Origin: Planctomycetota bacterium
Lineage (GTDB): Bacteria; Planctomycetota; B15-G4
Direction of reading: 5' to 3'
Assembly: GCA_029259715.1 (NCBI GenBank)
Contig: JAJDEP010000005.1
Coordinates: 1 to 64,000, forward strand
DNA: 64,000 nt
The position numbers and the translations under genes are program-made. Shown in pieces: positions 27,928-36,982 of this stretch (within the stretch, counting starts at the first letter, position 1; every line of letters begins with the position of its first letter). The notes beneath the pieces were generated by a model, which saw nothing but the letters and a program-made list of their open reading frames with translations, made no database searches and was not told where the DNA came from.

Positions 27928-28997
27928 TCTTAGAGATGGCGGCATCAGAGCCCGTCAATCGACAACCGGGGAAGCACTCGATGGGTCAGGACTGGGAGTG
28001 GGGACGACGAGACGGTAGCGGTGTCTCGCTCGATGAGGCCACCGAAGCACCAGCGCCCGTCGGCCCCGCTGTCGTGGACGACGGCCTGACCGCATCCAAC
28101 AGGGCGCGCCCTCAGGCTTTGCAGCCGTCGAAGGACCATCGGACCGGCGCCGGCACGCCGGCCGGCGATGTCTCGCAGGCGGGATATCACCGCAGACCGG
28201 CCCGACGTGAGGCTCCCTTCCCGGGAGGTGCCGTCCGGGTCATCGACATGCCGAAGGCCGTCACAGTGCCTGATCCTGCGCGTCCGGCGCCGATTCCGGA
28301 GTCGCCGCTGAACGAGACCGAGGACCGGGCCCTGGCCCTCGCCGAGGGCATGGCGACCCCCGAGCAGGCCCTGTCGGGCCGGGCTGCGGCAGGACGGTGG
28401 AGCAATGCCATCCGGCGGGCGATCAGCCTGGTGGTGGGAGGCGTCGGCTTGCTCGTCACGGGCGTGTTGCTCTGGGTCCCCATCGCCATCGGCATCAAGC
28501 TGGACTCCCGCGGCCCCGTGTTCCACACGCAGAAGCGGGTGGGGCGGGACGGTCGCCTGTTCACCCTGCTGAAGTTTCGTTCGATGCGCGCAGACGAGGG
28601 GGACGAGGGCGATGTCTGGAATCGCAGCGACGAGCACCGGATCACCCGCTTCGGTCGCTTCCTGCGCAAGTTCTACCTGGACGAGCTCCCGCAGTTCCTG
28701 AACGTGCTGCGCGGCGACATGAACATCGTCGGTCCCCGACCGGAGCTGGCGCGCAACGTGCCGGCGATGACCCAGGAGATTCCCCACTTCGGGTTGCGCA
28801 CGCTGCAGCGGCCGGGACTGACGGGCTGGGCGCAGATCAAGCAAGGCTACGCCGTCGACAAGATCGCGGTGACCGAGAAGGTCGATTACGACCTGTACTA
28901 CATCGCGCATGCCTCGCCGCAGTTCGACCTGAAGATCATGCTGCGGACGATCGGCGTCGTGCTGTTCGGCTGGCACGGAGGAGACGCCTCGCGTTGA
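27921..28997 (+). CDS. Polyprenyl-phosphate sugar-1-phosphate transferase (initiating sugar transferase)
   Basis: RRAISLVVGGVGLLVTGVLLWVPIAIGIKLDSRGPVFHTQKRVGRDGRLFTLLKFRSMR...YLDELPQFLNVLRGDMNIVGPRPE...RPGLTGWAQIKQGY. Start uncertain. Confidence 0.92.
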   Translation: MSLLEMAASEPVNRQPGKHSMGQDWEWGRRDGSGVSLDEATEAPAPVGPAVVDDGLTASNRARPQALQPSKDHRTGAGTPAGDVSQAGYHRRPARREAPFPGGAVRVIDMPKAVTVPDPARPAPIPESPLNETEDRALALAEGMATPEQALSGRAAAGRWSNAIRRAISLVVGGVGLLVTGVLLWVPIAIGIKLDSRGPVFHTQKRVGRDGRLFTLLKFRSMRADEGDEGDVWNRSDEHRITRFGRFLRKFYLDELPQFLNVLRGDMNIVGPRPELARNVPAMTQEIPHFGLRTLQRPGLTGWAQIKQGYAVDKIAVTEKVDYDLYYIAHASPQFDLKIMLRTIGVVLFGWHGGDASR

Positions 28998-30226
28998 GTG
29001 AGAGCCGGGCGGGGCCGGTCCGCAAGCCGCGCGTGCTCATGGTCGGCCCCTTTCCTCCACCGATCGGAGGGGGCGTCGCCACCTTCATGCTCAACGTCGA
29101 AGGCTCGGCGCTGAGTGACCGCTACGAGTACGTCCGCTTCACGACGTCCCGCCCCGAGAAGCAGAACGTCTCGGCCAACACGGGCTATGCGGCGCTGCTC
29201 AACGCCGGCGTGGGCCGCATGCTCCGAGGCGCGGCCGTGACGCTGTGGCACCTGGTGAAGTTCCCGTTCCGTGTCGTCTTCGGGCGCATCGATCTGGTGC
29301 AGGTCCAGGCCTCCGTCTACATGACCTTCTGGGAGTCCGCTTGCTACGTGGCGCTGGCCCGGGCCCTCGGCCGCCCGACGTTGATGCGCATCGGCGGGGC
29401 CACGGACGTGTTCTACGAGGTCTCGTCCGCGCGGGGGCGTCGTGGCATCGAACGGGTGCTGGGGTGGCCCGACGGCCTGATCGTCCAATCGGAGTACTGG
29501 CGTTCCTTCGTGGCCGACCGCGGCCGGCGTGAGGGCGTGTTCGTCGTCCACAACTTCGTCGGGGACGCCTGGGTGGGTGGGGTCGGGGCCGGCAACGCCG
29601 GGGTCGGTGACGCCGGGGAGCCCGGAAGGGCCCCCGAACAGGTCGGCGCCGAGGCCCGTGCACAGGCGCTTGGAATCCCCCTGTTTCTGTTCTCCGCCGG
29701 CACCGAGGCGGTGCGCAAGGGGCTGCCCGAGGTGCTCGAGGCCATCACCCGGATCAAGCAGGCTGGCGTGTCCGTCCGCTTCCGCATCATCGCGGCGTCC
29801 GCATCGGTGGTCGAGGAGATCGACCGCCGGGAACTCGGAGACCTGGTCGAGGTGCGCGGCTTCGTGCCCCGGTCCGAGATGCGCGCCCAGTACCTCGACT
29901 GCGATGCGTTCCTGTTGCCGACCCGCGGCGAGGGCTTCCCCAATGCCCTGCTCGAGGCCATGGCTTGCGGGCTCGCCGTCATCGCGACGCCGGTGGGAGC
30001 CATCCCGGAGGTGGTGGAGGAGGGTCACAACGGTTTGCTGGTGCCCGTCGGCGACGTGGATGCGCTCACCCGGGCCATCGTCGCGCTGGTGGAGGCGCCC
30101 ACCGCTCGCCGGGACATGGGGCGTCGCAACCGCGATCTCGTTGCCGACGCCTACTCCGCCGGGACCGTGCTGCCCATGCTGGAAGAGGCCTACCTAGCCG
30201 TGCTCGAGCGGCGCTCGAAATCGTGA
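28994..30226 (+). CDS. Glycosyltransferase family 4
   Basis: TTG start overlapping TGA; PRVLMVGPFPPPIGGGVATFMLNVEGS...FLLPTRGEGFPNALLEAMACGLAVIATPVGAIPEVVEEGHNGLLVPVGD. Confidence 0.88.
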   Translation: MSESRAGPVRKPRVLMVGPFPPPIGGGVATFMLNVEGSALSDRYEYVRFTTSRPEKQNVSANTGYAALLNAGVGRMLRGAAVTLWHLVKFPFRVVFGRIDLVQVQASVYMTFWESACYVALARALGRPTLMRIGGATDVFYEVSSARGRRGIERVLGWPDGLIVQSEYWRSFVADRGRREGVFVVHNFVGDAWVGGVGAGNAGVGDAGEPGRAPEQVGAEARAQALGIPLFLFSAGTEAVRKGLPEVLEAITRIKQAGVSVRFRIIAASASVVEEIDRRELGDLVEVRGFVPRSEMRAQYLDCDAFLLPTRGEGFPNALLEAMACGLAVIATPVGAIPEVVEEGHNGLLVPVGDVDALTRAIVALVEAPTARRDMGRRNRDLVADAYSAGTVLPMLEEAYLAVLERRSKS

Positions 30227-30229
30227 TGC

Positions 30230-30260
30230 CGGCACACCCGCACCGGAGGCGGGCGTGCCG
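30230..30260. terminator. Hairpin between convergent genes (no U-tract)
   Basis: CGGCACaCCCGC-ACCGGAG-GCGGGcGTGCCG, 11 of 12 pairs. Confidence 0.4.
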
Positions 30261-30303
30261 TCAGCAGGTGCGCCCGGCCGGGGCGGTCACGCGATCCGTC
30301 GCG

Positions 30304-31440
30304 TCACCGGAGCACCTCCGCATGTTCCAGTCCCTGCATCAGGGACTGGGCGAACAGGCGCGACCCGAGCGGCGAGAAGTGTCCGGCGGAGTTGCGGTTG
30401 GTCCAGGGCGCGGACTCCACCTCGGGGAAAGCCGAGGTCGGATCGAGGAACGGGATCCCCGCCTCCTGGCAGTGCTGCCGAACGGCCTCGGCATCCGACG
30501 AGAAGCGGGTGCCCTGGGTGCCGCCGGATGACCCGAATCCGACCGTGGTGACGAAGAAGCGGGCGCCGCGTTCGGTGCACATGCGCATCAAGTCGTCGAG
30601 GGCGCCGCAGGTCAGGTCCCGGGCGCGCTGCCACTCCCGCCCGACGTCGGAGACCAGCGCTCCCTCGCCCTCGCCTTCGAAGCGGACGTTGTTGTTGTGG
30701 GCGCCGAACAGCGCCAGCACCTCCACGGCGGCCTTCGAGAGCACGTGGTAGGCCGCCGAGTGCTCGCGCAGGAACTGACGGCCGGGGATCGCATTGCGGA
30801 TGCGGCGATAGGTGCCGCGGCTGAAGCGCAGGTCGTCGGCGAAGTCGTTCCCGCAATGGGTGTAGACGACGATGTCCGGTCGGACGCGATCCCAGTGCCG
30901 GAGGGCCAGGAGCTTGGCCTGCAAGGCACCGTAGCCGTAGACGCCGGCATTGACCGTCGCGGCGTGCTCCCGCCCGGACTCGGTGAGCAGGCGTTCGAGG
31001 TGCACCGCGATGGTGTGTTCGTCGTCGACGCCCTGGCCGAAGGTGTAGGAGTCGCCGATGAGCAGGACGCGTGGGTCGGCGTCGGGGGCCAGCTCGTCAC
31101 CGCGCAGGCCGTGGGAGTTGATGCGCACGTGATAGCGGAAGTCGCGCCCGCGGACCTCCACGTCCGCTCCGGGCTTGTTGACCCAGGACAGCTCGGGGTC
31201 GGGCATGGCGAAGGCGTTGCCGCGGTAGCCTGCGTATCCGCCGAACACCCGGAGCACGACTTCCGCCAGGGGGAGCACGATCGCGAACGACAGGCAGGCG
31301 GCCGCGAGCTTCGGCAGCAGCCGTGCCACCAGGCCCCGGGGCGGTCGCGGGCTGCGTCCCGGGTCGTGGTGCTCGGCGTCGCCGACGTCCGCTGCCATGG
31401 TGTCCCGCTCCGCCGTCCCCCAGGCCACGACGGGGAGCAT
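30304..31440 (-). CDS. SGNH/GDSL hydrolase family protein (membrane anchored)
   Basis: TM LAAACLSFAIVLPLAEVVLRVFGGY; DPRVLLIGDSYTFGQGVDDEHTIAVHLERLL...YTHCGNDFADD. Alternative start at 31398. Confidence 0.8.
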   Translation of the reverse strand: MLPVVAWGTAERDTMAADVGDAEHHDPGRSPRPPRGLVARLLPKLAAACLSFAIVLPLAEVVLRVFGGYAGYRGNAFAMPDPELSWVNKPGADVEVRGRDFRYHVRINSHGLRGDELAPDADPRVLLIGDSYTFGQGVDDEHTIAVHLERLLTESGREHAATVNAGVYGYGALQAKLLALRHWDRVRPDIVVYTHCGNDFADDLRFSRGTYRRIRNAIPGRQFLREHSAAYHVLSKAAVEVLALFGAHNNNVRFEGEGEGALVSDVGREWQRARDLTCGALDDLMRMCTERGARFFVTTVGFGSSGGTQGTRFSSDAEAVRQHCQEAGIPFLDPTSAFPEVESAPWTNRNSAGHFSPLGSRLFAQSLMQGLEHAEVLR

Positions 31441-31687
31441 GTCGATGCCCCGGATCCGCGTGACGGCCGGTGATGATACTCAGGGCTCAGGCCGAGGGCT
31501 CCCGATTCGGGCCCTCGCGCCGGTGGCCTGGGGCCCGTCGGTGGCGTGGCGGGGGAGTCCCGGCTTCGGTCCTTCGGTGGCAACGGTGTAGACTGGGAGG
31601 TTTGCCGGTGCGTCCCGGATTCGGGCCTCGGTGGTGAGAACACGTGTGTCCGTCACAGCCGACCTGACCGAGAGCCTGCCGATCGCC

Positions 31688-32722
31688 ATGCCCCGTCCCC
31701 ACCCGTGCCGTCGCCGCGACGACCGTCTTCCGATCGCGTCCCGCTGGCTCCTGGCGGTGCTCGCGCTGGTCATGGCAACCGCGGCCTGCAAGGCCCCGCC
31801 GGACTCGCACGTGGTGCCGCCCCCGGACCTGAGCGCGGTCATGCGCAACCGGGACGTGGCGCTGATCTCCGGCGACGTCCTCGAGGTGTCCTACTTCAAG
31901 GCCTACTTCGACGAGTCTCCCTATCTGCTGGACGTCCGCGACGAGCTGCGCGTGACGGTGGCCCATCGCCCCGACCTGGCCCATGACACGGCCATCCTCC
32001 CCGACGGCACCTGCACCCTTCCGCTGATCGGCACGGTGCATGCCCGGGGGAAGACGGCGAGCGAGTTGAAGCAGCACCTCGTCAAGCTCTACAGCGAGCA
32101 CTTCACCACGCCCGAGGTCGACGTGCTGATCCTGCGCGCGCGGGAGCGGCTGGAGGACTTCTTCGCCATCCTGCTGACGACGTCCGGGGGGCCTGTGCGA
32201 GAGGCGGTCGTGACCGAGGGCATGTTGCAGCTCCCGCTGATCCCGCGGCTCGACGTGGACGGCTGGCCCCTCTCGAAGCTCCAGGAGACCGTCCAGCTGG
32301 CCTACCAGTCGGTGATGCCCGAACTGCGCACGACGGTCCGGCTCAAGCATCGCGAGGCCCGGGAAGTGATCGTCCTGGGCGAGGTGAGGGCCCCCGGCGC
32401 GTACACGGTCAAGGACTCCATGAGCGTGATGCGAGCCCTGGCCGTGGCCGGCGGCGTGACCGTGTCGGCCTGGCTCGAGAGCGCGCTGCTGGTGCGCATG
32501 GAGGACGACGGTTCGCTGTCCGTCACGGTTCACGACCTGCGGCAGACCTACGAGGGCAAGGACGCGAGCGGCTGGGTGACCCACCTGCGCCCCGACGATC
32601 TGCTCTACATCCCCTCGACGCCGATCTCCGACGCCAACGAGTTCGTGCGGCAGTATTTCCGCGACCTGTTCCCGCTGCCCATCGGCGTGGGCCTGGGGTA
32701 CCGACTGGACGACAACAACTGA
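31688..32722 (+). CDS. Polysaccharide biosynthesis/export (Wza-like) lipoprotein
   Basis: Lipobox-like MATAACKAPPD; ISGDVLEVSYF...DELRVTV...AILPDGTCTLPLIGTVHARGKTASELKQHL; REVIVLGEVRAPGAYTVKDSMSVMRALAVAGG (SLBB). Longer ORF from 31631 possible. Confidence 0.87.
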   Translation: MPRPHPCRRRDDRLPIASRWLLAVLALVMATAACKAPPDSHVVPPPDLSAVMRNRDVALISGDVLEVSYFKAYFDESPYLLDVRDELRVTVAHRPDLAHDTAILPDGTCTLPLIGTVHARGKTASELKQHLVKLYSEHFTTPEVDVLILRARERLEDFFAILLTTSGGPVREAVVTEGMLQLPLIPRLDVDGWPLSKLQETVQLAYQSVMPELRTTVRLKHREAREVIVLGEVRAPGAYTVKDSMSVMRALAVAGGVTVSAWLESALLVRMEDDGSLSVTVHDLRQTYEGKDASGWVTHLRPDDLLYIPSTPISDANEFVRQYFRDLFPLPIGVGLGYRLDDNN

Positions 32723-33141
32723 TGACAGGGAACCGACAAGCCGGTCCGGCACGGCGCAAGCCGGGCTTCGACACCGACATCGATGCGCTGCGCCTGGCCC
32801 TGGTGGCGGAGACCAAGCGGACCGGGGCCCGCTCGGTGGCGTTCATCGGCATCGGGCGGTCGGCCGGCGTCACGACCATCACCGAGGCCCTGCGTGAGGA
32901 CATGGCCGCCGGGCAGGACGCGCCCGAGCTGATCGACGTCGGGTCGCTCGACTCCCCCGATGCCATCGCGTCCGCGGTGGGTGCCGATCTGACCGTGCTG
33001 GTGGTGGCCGCGGGCGCGGTGAGGCGCGAGGCCCTGCGGGACGGGGCCGCGAAGCTGCGGACGCTGGGGGCCCGCGTGCTCGGCGTCGTGATCAACAAAC
33101 GGCGCTTCCCGATTCCTGGAGCGGTCTACCGCAGGCTGTAG
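32722..33141 (+). CDS. Short, degenerate BY-kinase/CapB-like P-loop protein
   Basis: ARSVAFIGIGRSAGVTTITEALREDM...TVLVVAAGAVRREALRDGAAKLRTLGARVLGVVINKRRFPIPGAVYRRL: C-terminal half typical of Wzc/CapB kinase domains, Walker A lysine absent. Confidence 0.65.
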   Translation: MTGNRQAGPARRKPGFDTDIDALRLALVAETKRTGARSVAFIGIGRSAGVTTITEALREDMAAGQDAPELIDVGSLDSPDAIASAVGADLTVLVVAAGAVRREALRDGAAKLRTLGARVLGVVINKRRFPIPGAVYRRL

Positions 33142-33144
33142 TCC

Positions 33145-34305
33145 GTGCGACCGCTCAGAGTCCTCCATATCGTCTACGACCTGGAAGTGGCAGGCGTCCA
33201 GACCGTGGTGTCGCTGCTGGTCCGCCATACCGAGCGCCAGCGGGTCGTGCCCGTCGTCTGCGCGTGGAAGGGGGGCGGCCCGATCCGCGACGAGATCGAG
33301 GCGGCCGGCGTCGAGACCCACGTCCCCGCGCCCGGCACCGGATTGTGGTCGGTGTACCGGCTGCTCAAGACCTTGATCGCGACCCACCGGATCGACGTGA
33401 TCCATGGCCACATGTCGGACGGAGCCTTCTGGGGGGGACTCTTGTCCCGGCGGACGGGCTTGCCGCTGGTGTTGAGCTTCTACAGCAACAGCCTGCTCTC
33501 GCACCGCATCAACCGGGCCTCTCTCCGCGGACGGGTGCGCTTCCAGATGCTCAAGCGGGGGGCCCATCGCGCCCGGGTCAACATCGCCTGCGCCGATTCG
33601 GTCAAGCAGCAGGTCATGGATGAGCTGGGGCTGAGCGAGGAGCGCGTGCAGGTCATTCCCAACGGAGTCCCGTTGCCCACGGACGACGCGGTGCGGCAGG
33701 CGGCGTCGGAGCGCGGGAGGCCCGGGGCCGAGGCCGGCCGGCCCTTCCGTCTCGTCACGGTCGGACGGCTGGACGAGGTCAAGAGCCAGGACGTGCTCAT
33801 CCGGGCCGCGCCCCTCGTCCTCGAAGAGATTCCGGACCTGCAGTTCGTGATCGTCGGTGACGGCGCCCGACTGGACGACTGGCAGGCCCTGGCCCGAGAG
33901 CTGGGGGTCGACGGGCGCATCGAGTTCACCGGGCGCGTCAAGGACTCCGAGCCCTTCTTCACGGGTGCGGACGCCTATGTCTCGACGTCGCGCTACGAGG
34001 GGACCTCCCTGGCCGTCCTGGAGGCGATGGGATGGGGGCTGCCCGTCATCGCCAGCGACGTGGTCGGCAACCGGGACGCCGTCGAGCACGGTGAGACCGG
34101 CATGTTGTTCCCCTATGGTGACGAGCGCGCGCTCGCGGCGGCGATCGTCGCCCTCGCGCGGGACGAGGGGGCGCGGAGTCGGGTGGCGGCGAACGGGCGC
34201 GAGCAAGTCTTGCGCCGCTTCAGCGTCGCCCGGATGATCGACAACTGCGAGGCGGTGTACCGCCGCGTCGTGGGGGCCGATGCGCGGCCGCCGGAGACCG
34301 GTTGA
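33145..34305 (+). CDS. Glycosyltransferase family 4
   Basis: GTG start; RVLHIVYDLEVAGVQTVVSLLVRHTERQ...VIPNGVPLP...VTVGRLDEVKSQDVLIRAA...VSTSRYEGTSLAVLEAMGWGLPVIASDVVGNRDAVEHGETGMLFPYGD. Confidence 0.9.
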   Translation: MRPLRVLHIVYDLEVAGVQTVVSLLVRHTERQRVVPVVCAWKGGGPIRDEIEAAGVETHVPAPGTGLWSVYRLLKTLIATHRIDVIHGHMSDGAFWGGLLSRRTGLPLVLSFYSNSLLSHRINRASLRGRVRFQMLKRGAHRARVNIACADSVKQQVMDELGLSEERVQVIPNGVPLPTDDAVRQAASERGRPGAEAGRPFRLVTVGRLDEVKSQDVLIRAAPLVLEEIPDLQFVIVGDGARLDDWQALARELGVDGRIEFTGRVKDSEPFFTGADAYVSTSRYEGTSLAVLEAMGWGLPVIASDVVGNRDAVEHGETGMLFPYGDERALAAAIVALARDEGARSRVAANGREQVLRRFSVARMIDNCEAVYRRVVGADARPPETG

Positions 34306-35324
34306 ACGTGAGTCAGACCATGCACGAATTCGATGACTACTCCGGAGTGCGCGTGCTCCTGACGGGGGCCGGCGGCTTCATCGGCAGTCATCTGTGCGAG
34401 GCCCTGTGCCGTGCCGGCGCCGAGGTGCGCGCCCTCGTGCGCTACAACAGCCGCAGCGATCAGGGGCTGCTGGCCCAGCTGCCGGCGGACGTCCTCGCTC
34501 AGGTCGAAGTCGTCTCCGGCGACGTCCGCGATGCGGGCCAGATGGCCAGCATGGCCGCCGATCGCGAGGTCATCTTCCACCTCGCGGCGTTGATCGGCAT
34601 CCCCTACTCCTACGAGGCGCCCGAGAGCTACGTCGACACGAACGTCCGGGGCACGCTCAACGTGCTCGAGGCGGGCAAGGCGGCGGGGGTCGGGCGCATC
34701 GTGCTGACCTCCACCTCGGAGGTCTACGGCACGGCGTTGCACACGCCCATGGGCGAGGACCACCCGCTGCAGGCCCAGTCGCCCTACTCGGCCTCGAAGA
34801 TCGCCGCCGACAAGCTGGGCGAGAGTTATCACCTCTCGTTCGAACTGCCCGTGGCCGTCCTGCGCCCGTTCAACACCTACGGTCCGCGCCAATCGGCCCG
34901 GGCCATCATCCCGACCATCGTTTCGCAACTTGTCGCCGGGTGTGACGTGCTCAAGATCGGTTCGGTGGAGCCGGTGCGCGACTTCTGCTTCGTCGCGGAC
35001 ACCGTGCGCGGCTTCCTGCGGGCCGGGCGGGCGCCCGGAGCGGTCGGGCAGGTCACCAACGTGGGCACAGGCGTGGGCGTCTCCATCGGCGCCCTCGCGG
35101 AGACGGCCATGCAGGCGCTGGGCCGGCAGGTTCCCATCGAGACCGACGCCTCGCGCGTCCGGCCGGCACGCAGCGAGGTGATGGAGCTGGTGGCCGGGGT
35201 CGAGCGGGCCCGCGACGTCCTGCAATGGACGCCGGAGGTCGCCCTGGCCGAAGGGCTCACGGCCGTCATCGAGCACGTGACGGCCCACCAGGGCGACTAC
35301 GCCACGTCGACCTACGCCGTCTGA
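34302..35324 (+). CDS. NAD-dependent epimerase/dehydratase, LegB-like 4,6-dehydratase family
   Basis: VLLTGAGGFIGSHLCEALCRAG...AALIGIPYSYEAPESYVDTNVRGTLNVLEAGK...YSASKIAADKLGESYHLSF. Starts TTG 34302 or GTG 34308. Confidence 0.87.
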   Translation: MNVSQTMHEFDDYSGVRVLLTGAGGFIGSHLCEALCRAGAEVRALVRYNSRSDQGLLAQLPADVLAQVEVVSGDVRDAGQMASMAADREVIFHLAALIGIPYSYEAPESYVDTNVRGTLNVLEAGKAAGVGRIVLTSTSEVYGTALHTPMGEDHPLQAQSPYSASKIAADKLGESYHLSFELPVAVLRPFNTYGPRQSARAIIPTIVSQLVAGCDVLKIGSVEPVRDFCFVADTVRGFLRAGRAPGAVGQVTNVGTGVGVSIGALAETAMQALGRQVPIETDASRVRPARSEVMELVAGVERARDVLQWTPEVALAEGLTAVIEHVTAHQGDYATSTYAV

Positions 35325-35334
35325 CGTCGCGCGC

Positions 35335-36048
35335 ATGCAAGCGATCATCCTCGCCGGTGGAAAGGGCGCGCGGCTGCGGCCGTACAGTCAGGTGTTGCCC
35401 AAGCCGCTCATGCCCATCGGCGACATGCCCATCCTCGAGGTGATCGTGCGGCAGTTGGCGGCCGCCGGGTTCGACGACCTGGTGGTGTCGGCGGGCTACC
35501 TCGCCGATCTGCTGCGGGCCTTCGTCGGTGACGGTGAGCGCTTCGGCGTGCCGATCCGCTTCGTCACCGAGACCGAGCCCCTGGGGACCGCCGGGGCTCT
35601 GGCTCTGGTGCCGGACCTCGCCGACGAGTTCCTCGTGATCAACGGCGACACCCTGACGACCCTCGACTACGCCGCCCTCGTCCAGGCCCACCGCGACGGG
35701 GGCGCCCTGGCCACCGTGGCCATGCACGAGCGCGAGGAGCAGGTCGACTTCGGCGTGCTGGAGACGGACGCCCAGGGCGCGCTGGTGAGCTACTCGGAGA
35801 AGCCCGTGCACCGCTATCGCGTGAGCATGGGCGTGACCGTCTTCCGGGCCGAGGCCGTGCGGCAACTCGCGCGCGGTCAGCGCAAGGACATGCCCGATCT
35901 GCTGCTGGACATCGTGGCGGCGGGCGGGCGCGTGCAGTGCGTCGATCTCGGATGCTACTGGCTCGACATCGGACGCCTCCCGGACTACGAGCGGGCCGTC
36001 GAGGTGTTCGAGCAGCGCCGGCACGAGTTCCTGCCGCGCGCGCCATGA
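35335..36048 (+). CDS. Sugar nucleotidyltransferase (NTP_transferase family)
   Basis: MQAIILAGGKGARLRPYSQVLPKPLMPIGDMPILEVIVRQLAAAGF...FLVINGDTLTTLDY...CYWLDIGRLPDYERA. Confidence 0.92.
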   Translation: MQAIILAGGKGARLRPYSQVLPKPLMPIGDMPILEVIVRQLAAAGFDDLVVSAGYLADLLRAFVGDGERFGVPIRFVTETEPLGTAGALALVPDLADEFLVINGDTLTTLDYAALVQAHRDGGALATVAMHEREEQVDFGVLETDAQGALVSYSEKPVHRYRVSMGVTVFRAEAVRQLARGQRKDMPDLLLDIVAAGGRVQCVDLGCYWLDIGRLPDYERAVEVFEQRRHEFLPRAP

Positions 36049-36929
36049 GGCTGCTGGTCACCGGCGGCACGGGCTTTCTGGGGCGACGTCTCGTGGCCGC
36101 CCTCGGGCGCACGGCGGCCGGGACGAGCGTGCATGCCCTGGGGCGGCGCGAGTGCGACCTGTCGGAGTCGGTCGCGGTGGTGGCCGCGCTGCTCGGCCGT
36201 GTGCGGCCGGACGCCGTGATCCACCTCGCCGGGAGCCTGGAACCGGACGCGGCCCTCTGTCGGCGGCACAACGTGGAGGCGACGCGGCACCTGCTGGGAG
36301 CCGTCGCGACGGAGTGTCCCGGCGCCATGGTCGTGATCGCGGGCTCGACGGCCGTCTACGGTCGCGGCGGGAGCGAGGCGGAGCCGCTCGACGAGTCGGC
36401 GACGTGCACACCCAAGGGTCCGTATGCCGAGAGCAAATGGGTGTGCGAGCAGCTCGCACAGGAGGCTGCGAGCCGGGGCCTGCGGGTCGTCGTCGCGCGC
36501 ATCAGCAACCCGGTGGGGCCGGGGATGCGACCCGACCTGCTCGCCGGCAGCGTGGCCCGTCAGGTCGCCGCCATCGAGCGGGACGAGCAATCACCGGTAC
36601 TCGACCTCGGAGACACCTCGACGAGCCGGGACTTCCTCCACGTCGATGACGTGGTGAGCGCCCTGTGGACACTGTCGCAAGCGGACGTGAGCGGCCGGGT
36701 CTTCAACGTGGCCAGCGGTGCGCCGACCGTCGTGACCAAACTCATCGATTTGTTCCTGCAGGCCTCGACCCGTCGGGACATCACGCTGGAGGCACACCCC
36801 GAACGGGCGAGCCGGTCCGCCATCAAGGAGCAATGGCTCTCGAGCGCGCGCCTCCGGGCGCTGGGGTGGGCGCCGAGGCTGTCCTTGCAGGCGGCCGTCG
36901 AGGAGACGCTGAGCGCGGCCCGGACCTGA
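36045..36929 (+). CDS. NAD-dependent epimerase/dehydratase (extended SDR)
   Basis: MRLLVTGGTGFLGRRLVAAL...VIHLAGSLEPDA...GSTAVYGRGG...GPYAESKWVCEQLA...RDFLHVDDVVSALW; ATGA overlap. Confidence 0.9.
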   Translation: MRLLVTGGTGFLGRRLVAALGRTAAGTSVHALGRRECDLSESVAVVAALLGRVRPDAVIHLAGSLEPDAALCRRHNVEATRHLLGAVATECPGAMVVIAGSTAVYGRGGSEAEPLDESATCTPKGPYAESKWVCEQLAQEAASRGLRVVVARISNPVGPGMRPDLLAGSVARQVAAIERDEQSPVLDLGDTSTSRDFLHVDDVVSALWTLSQADVSGRVFNVASGAPTVVTKLIDLFLQASTRRDITLEAHPERASRSAIKEQWLSSARLRALGWAPRLSLQAAVEETLSAART

Positions 36930-36959
36930 ACACCCGGACCTGAGTGGCGCGGACCTGAG

Positions 36960-36981
36960 CGGCGCCTGCCAAGGGGCGCCG
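36960..36981. terminator. Hairpin between convergent genes (no U-tract)
   Basis: CGGCGCC-TGCCAAGG-GGCGCCG perfect 7-bp stem. Confidence 0.4.
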
Positions 36982-36982
36982 T

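Noticed and set aside
5546-36929. Biosynthetic (NRPS/PKS/RiPP) cluster interpretation because of AsnB-like and aminotransferase genes
   Set aside because: No carrier proteins, adenylation/ketosynthase domains or precursor peptide; Wza/Wzz/Wzx/ligase and GT content fits polysaccharide.
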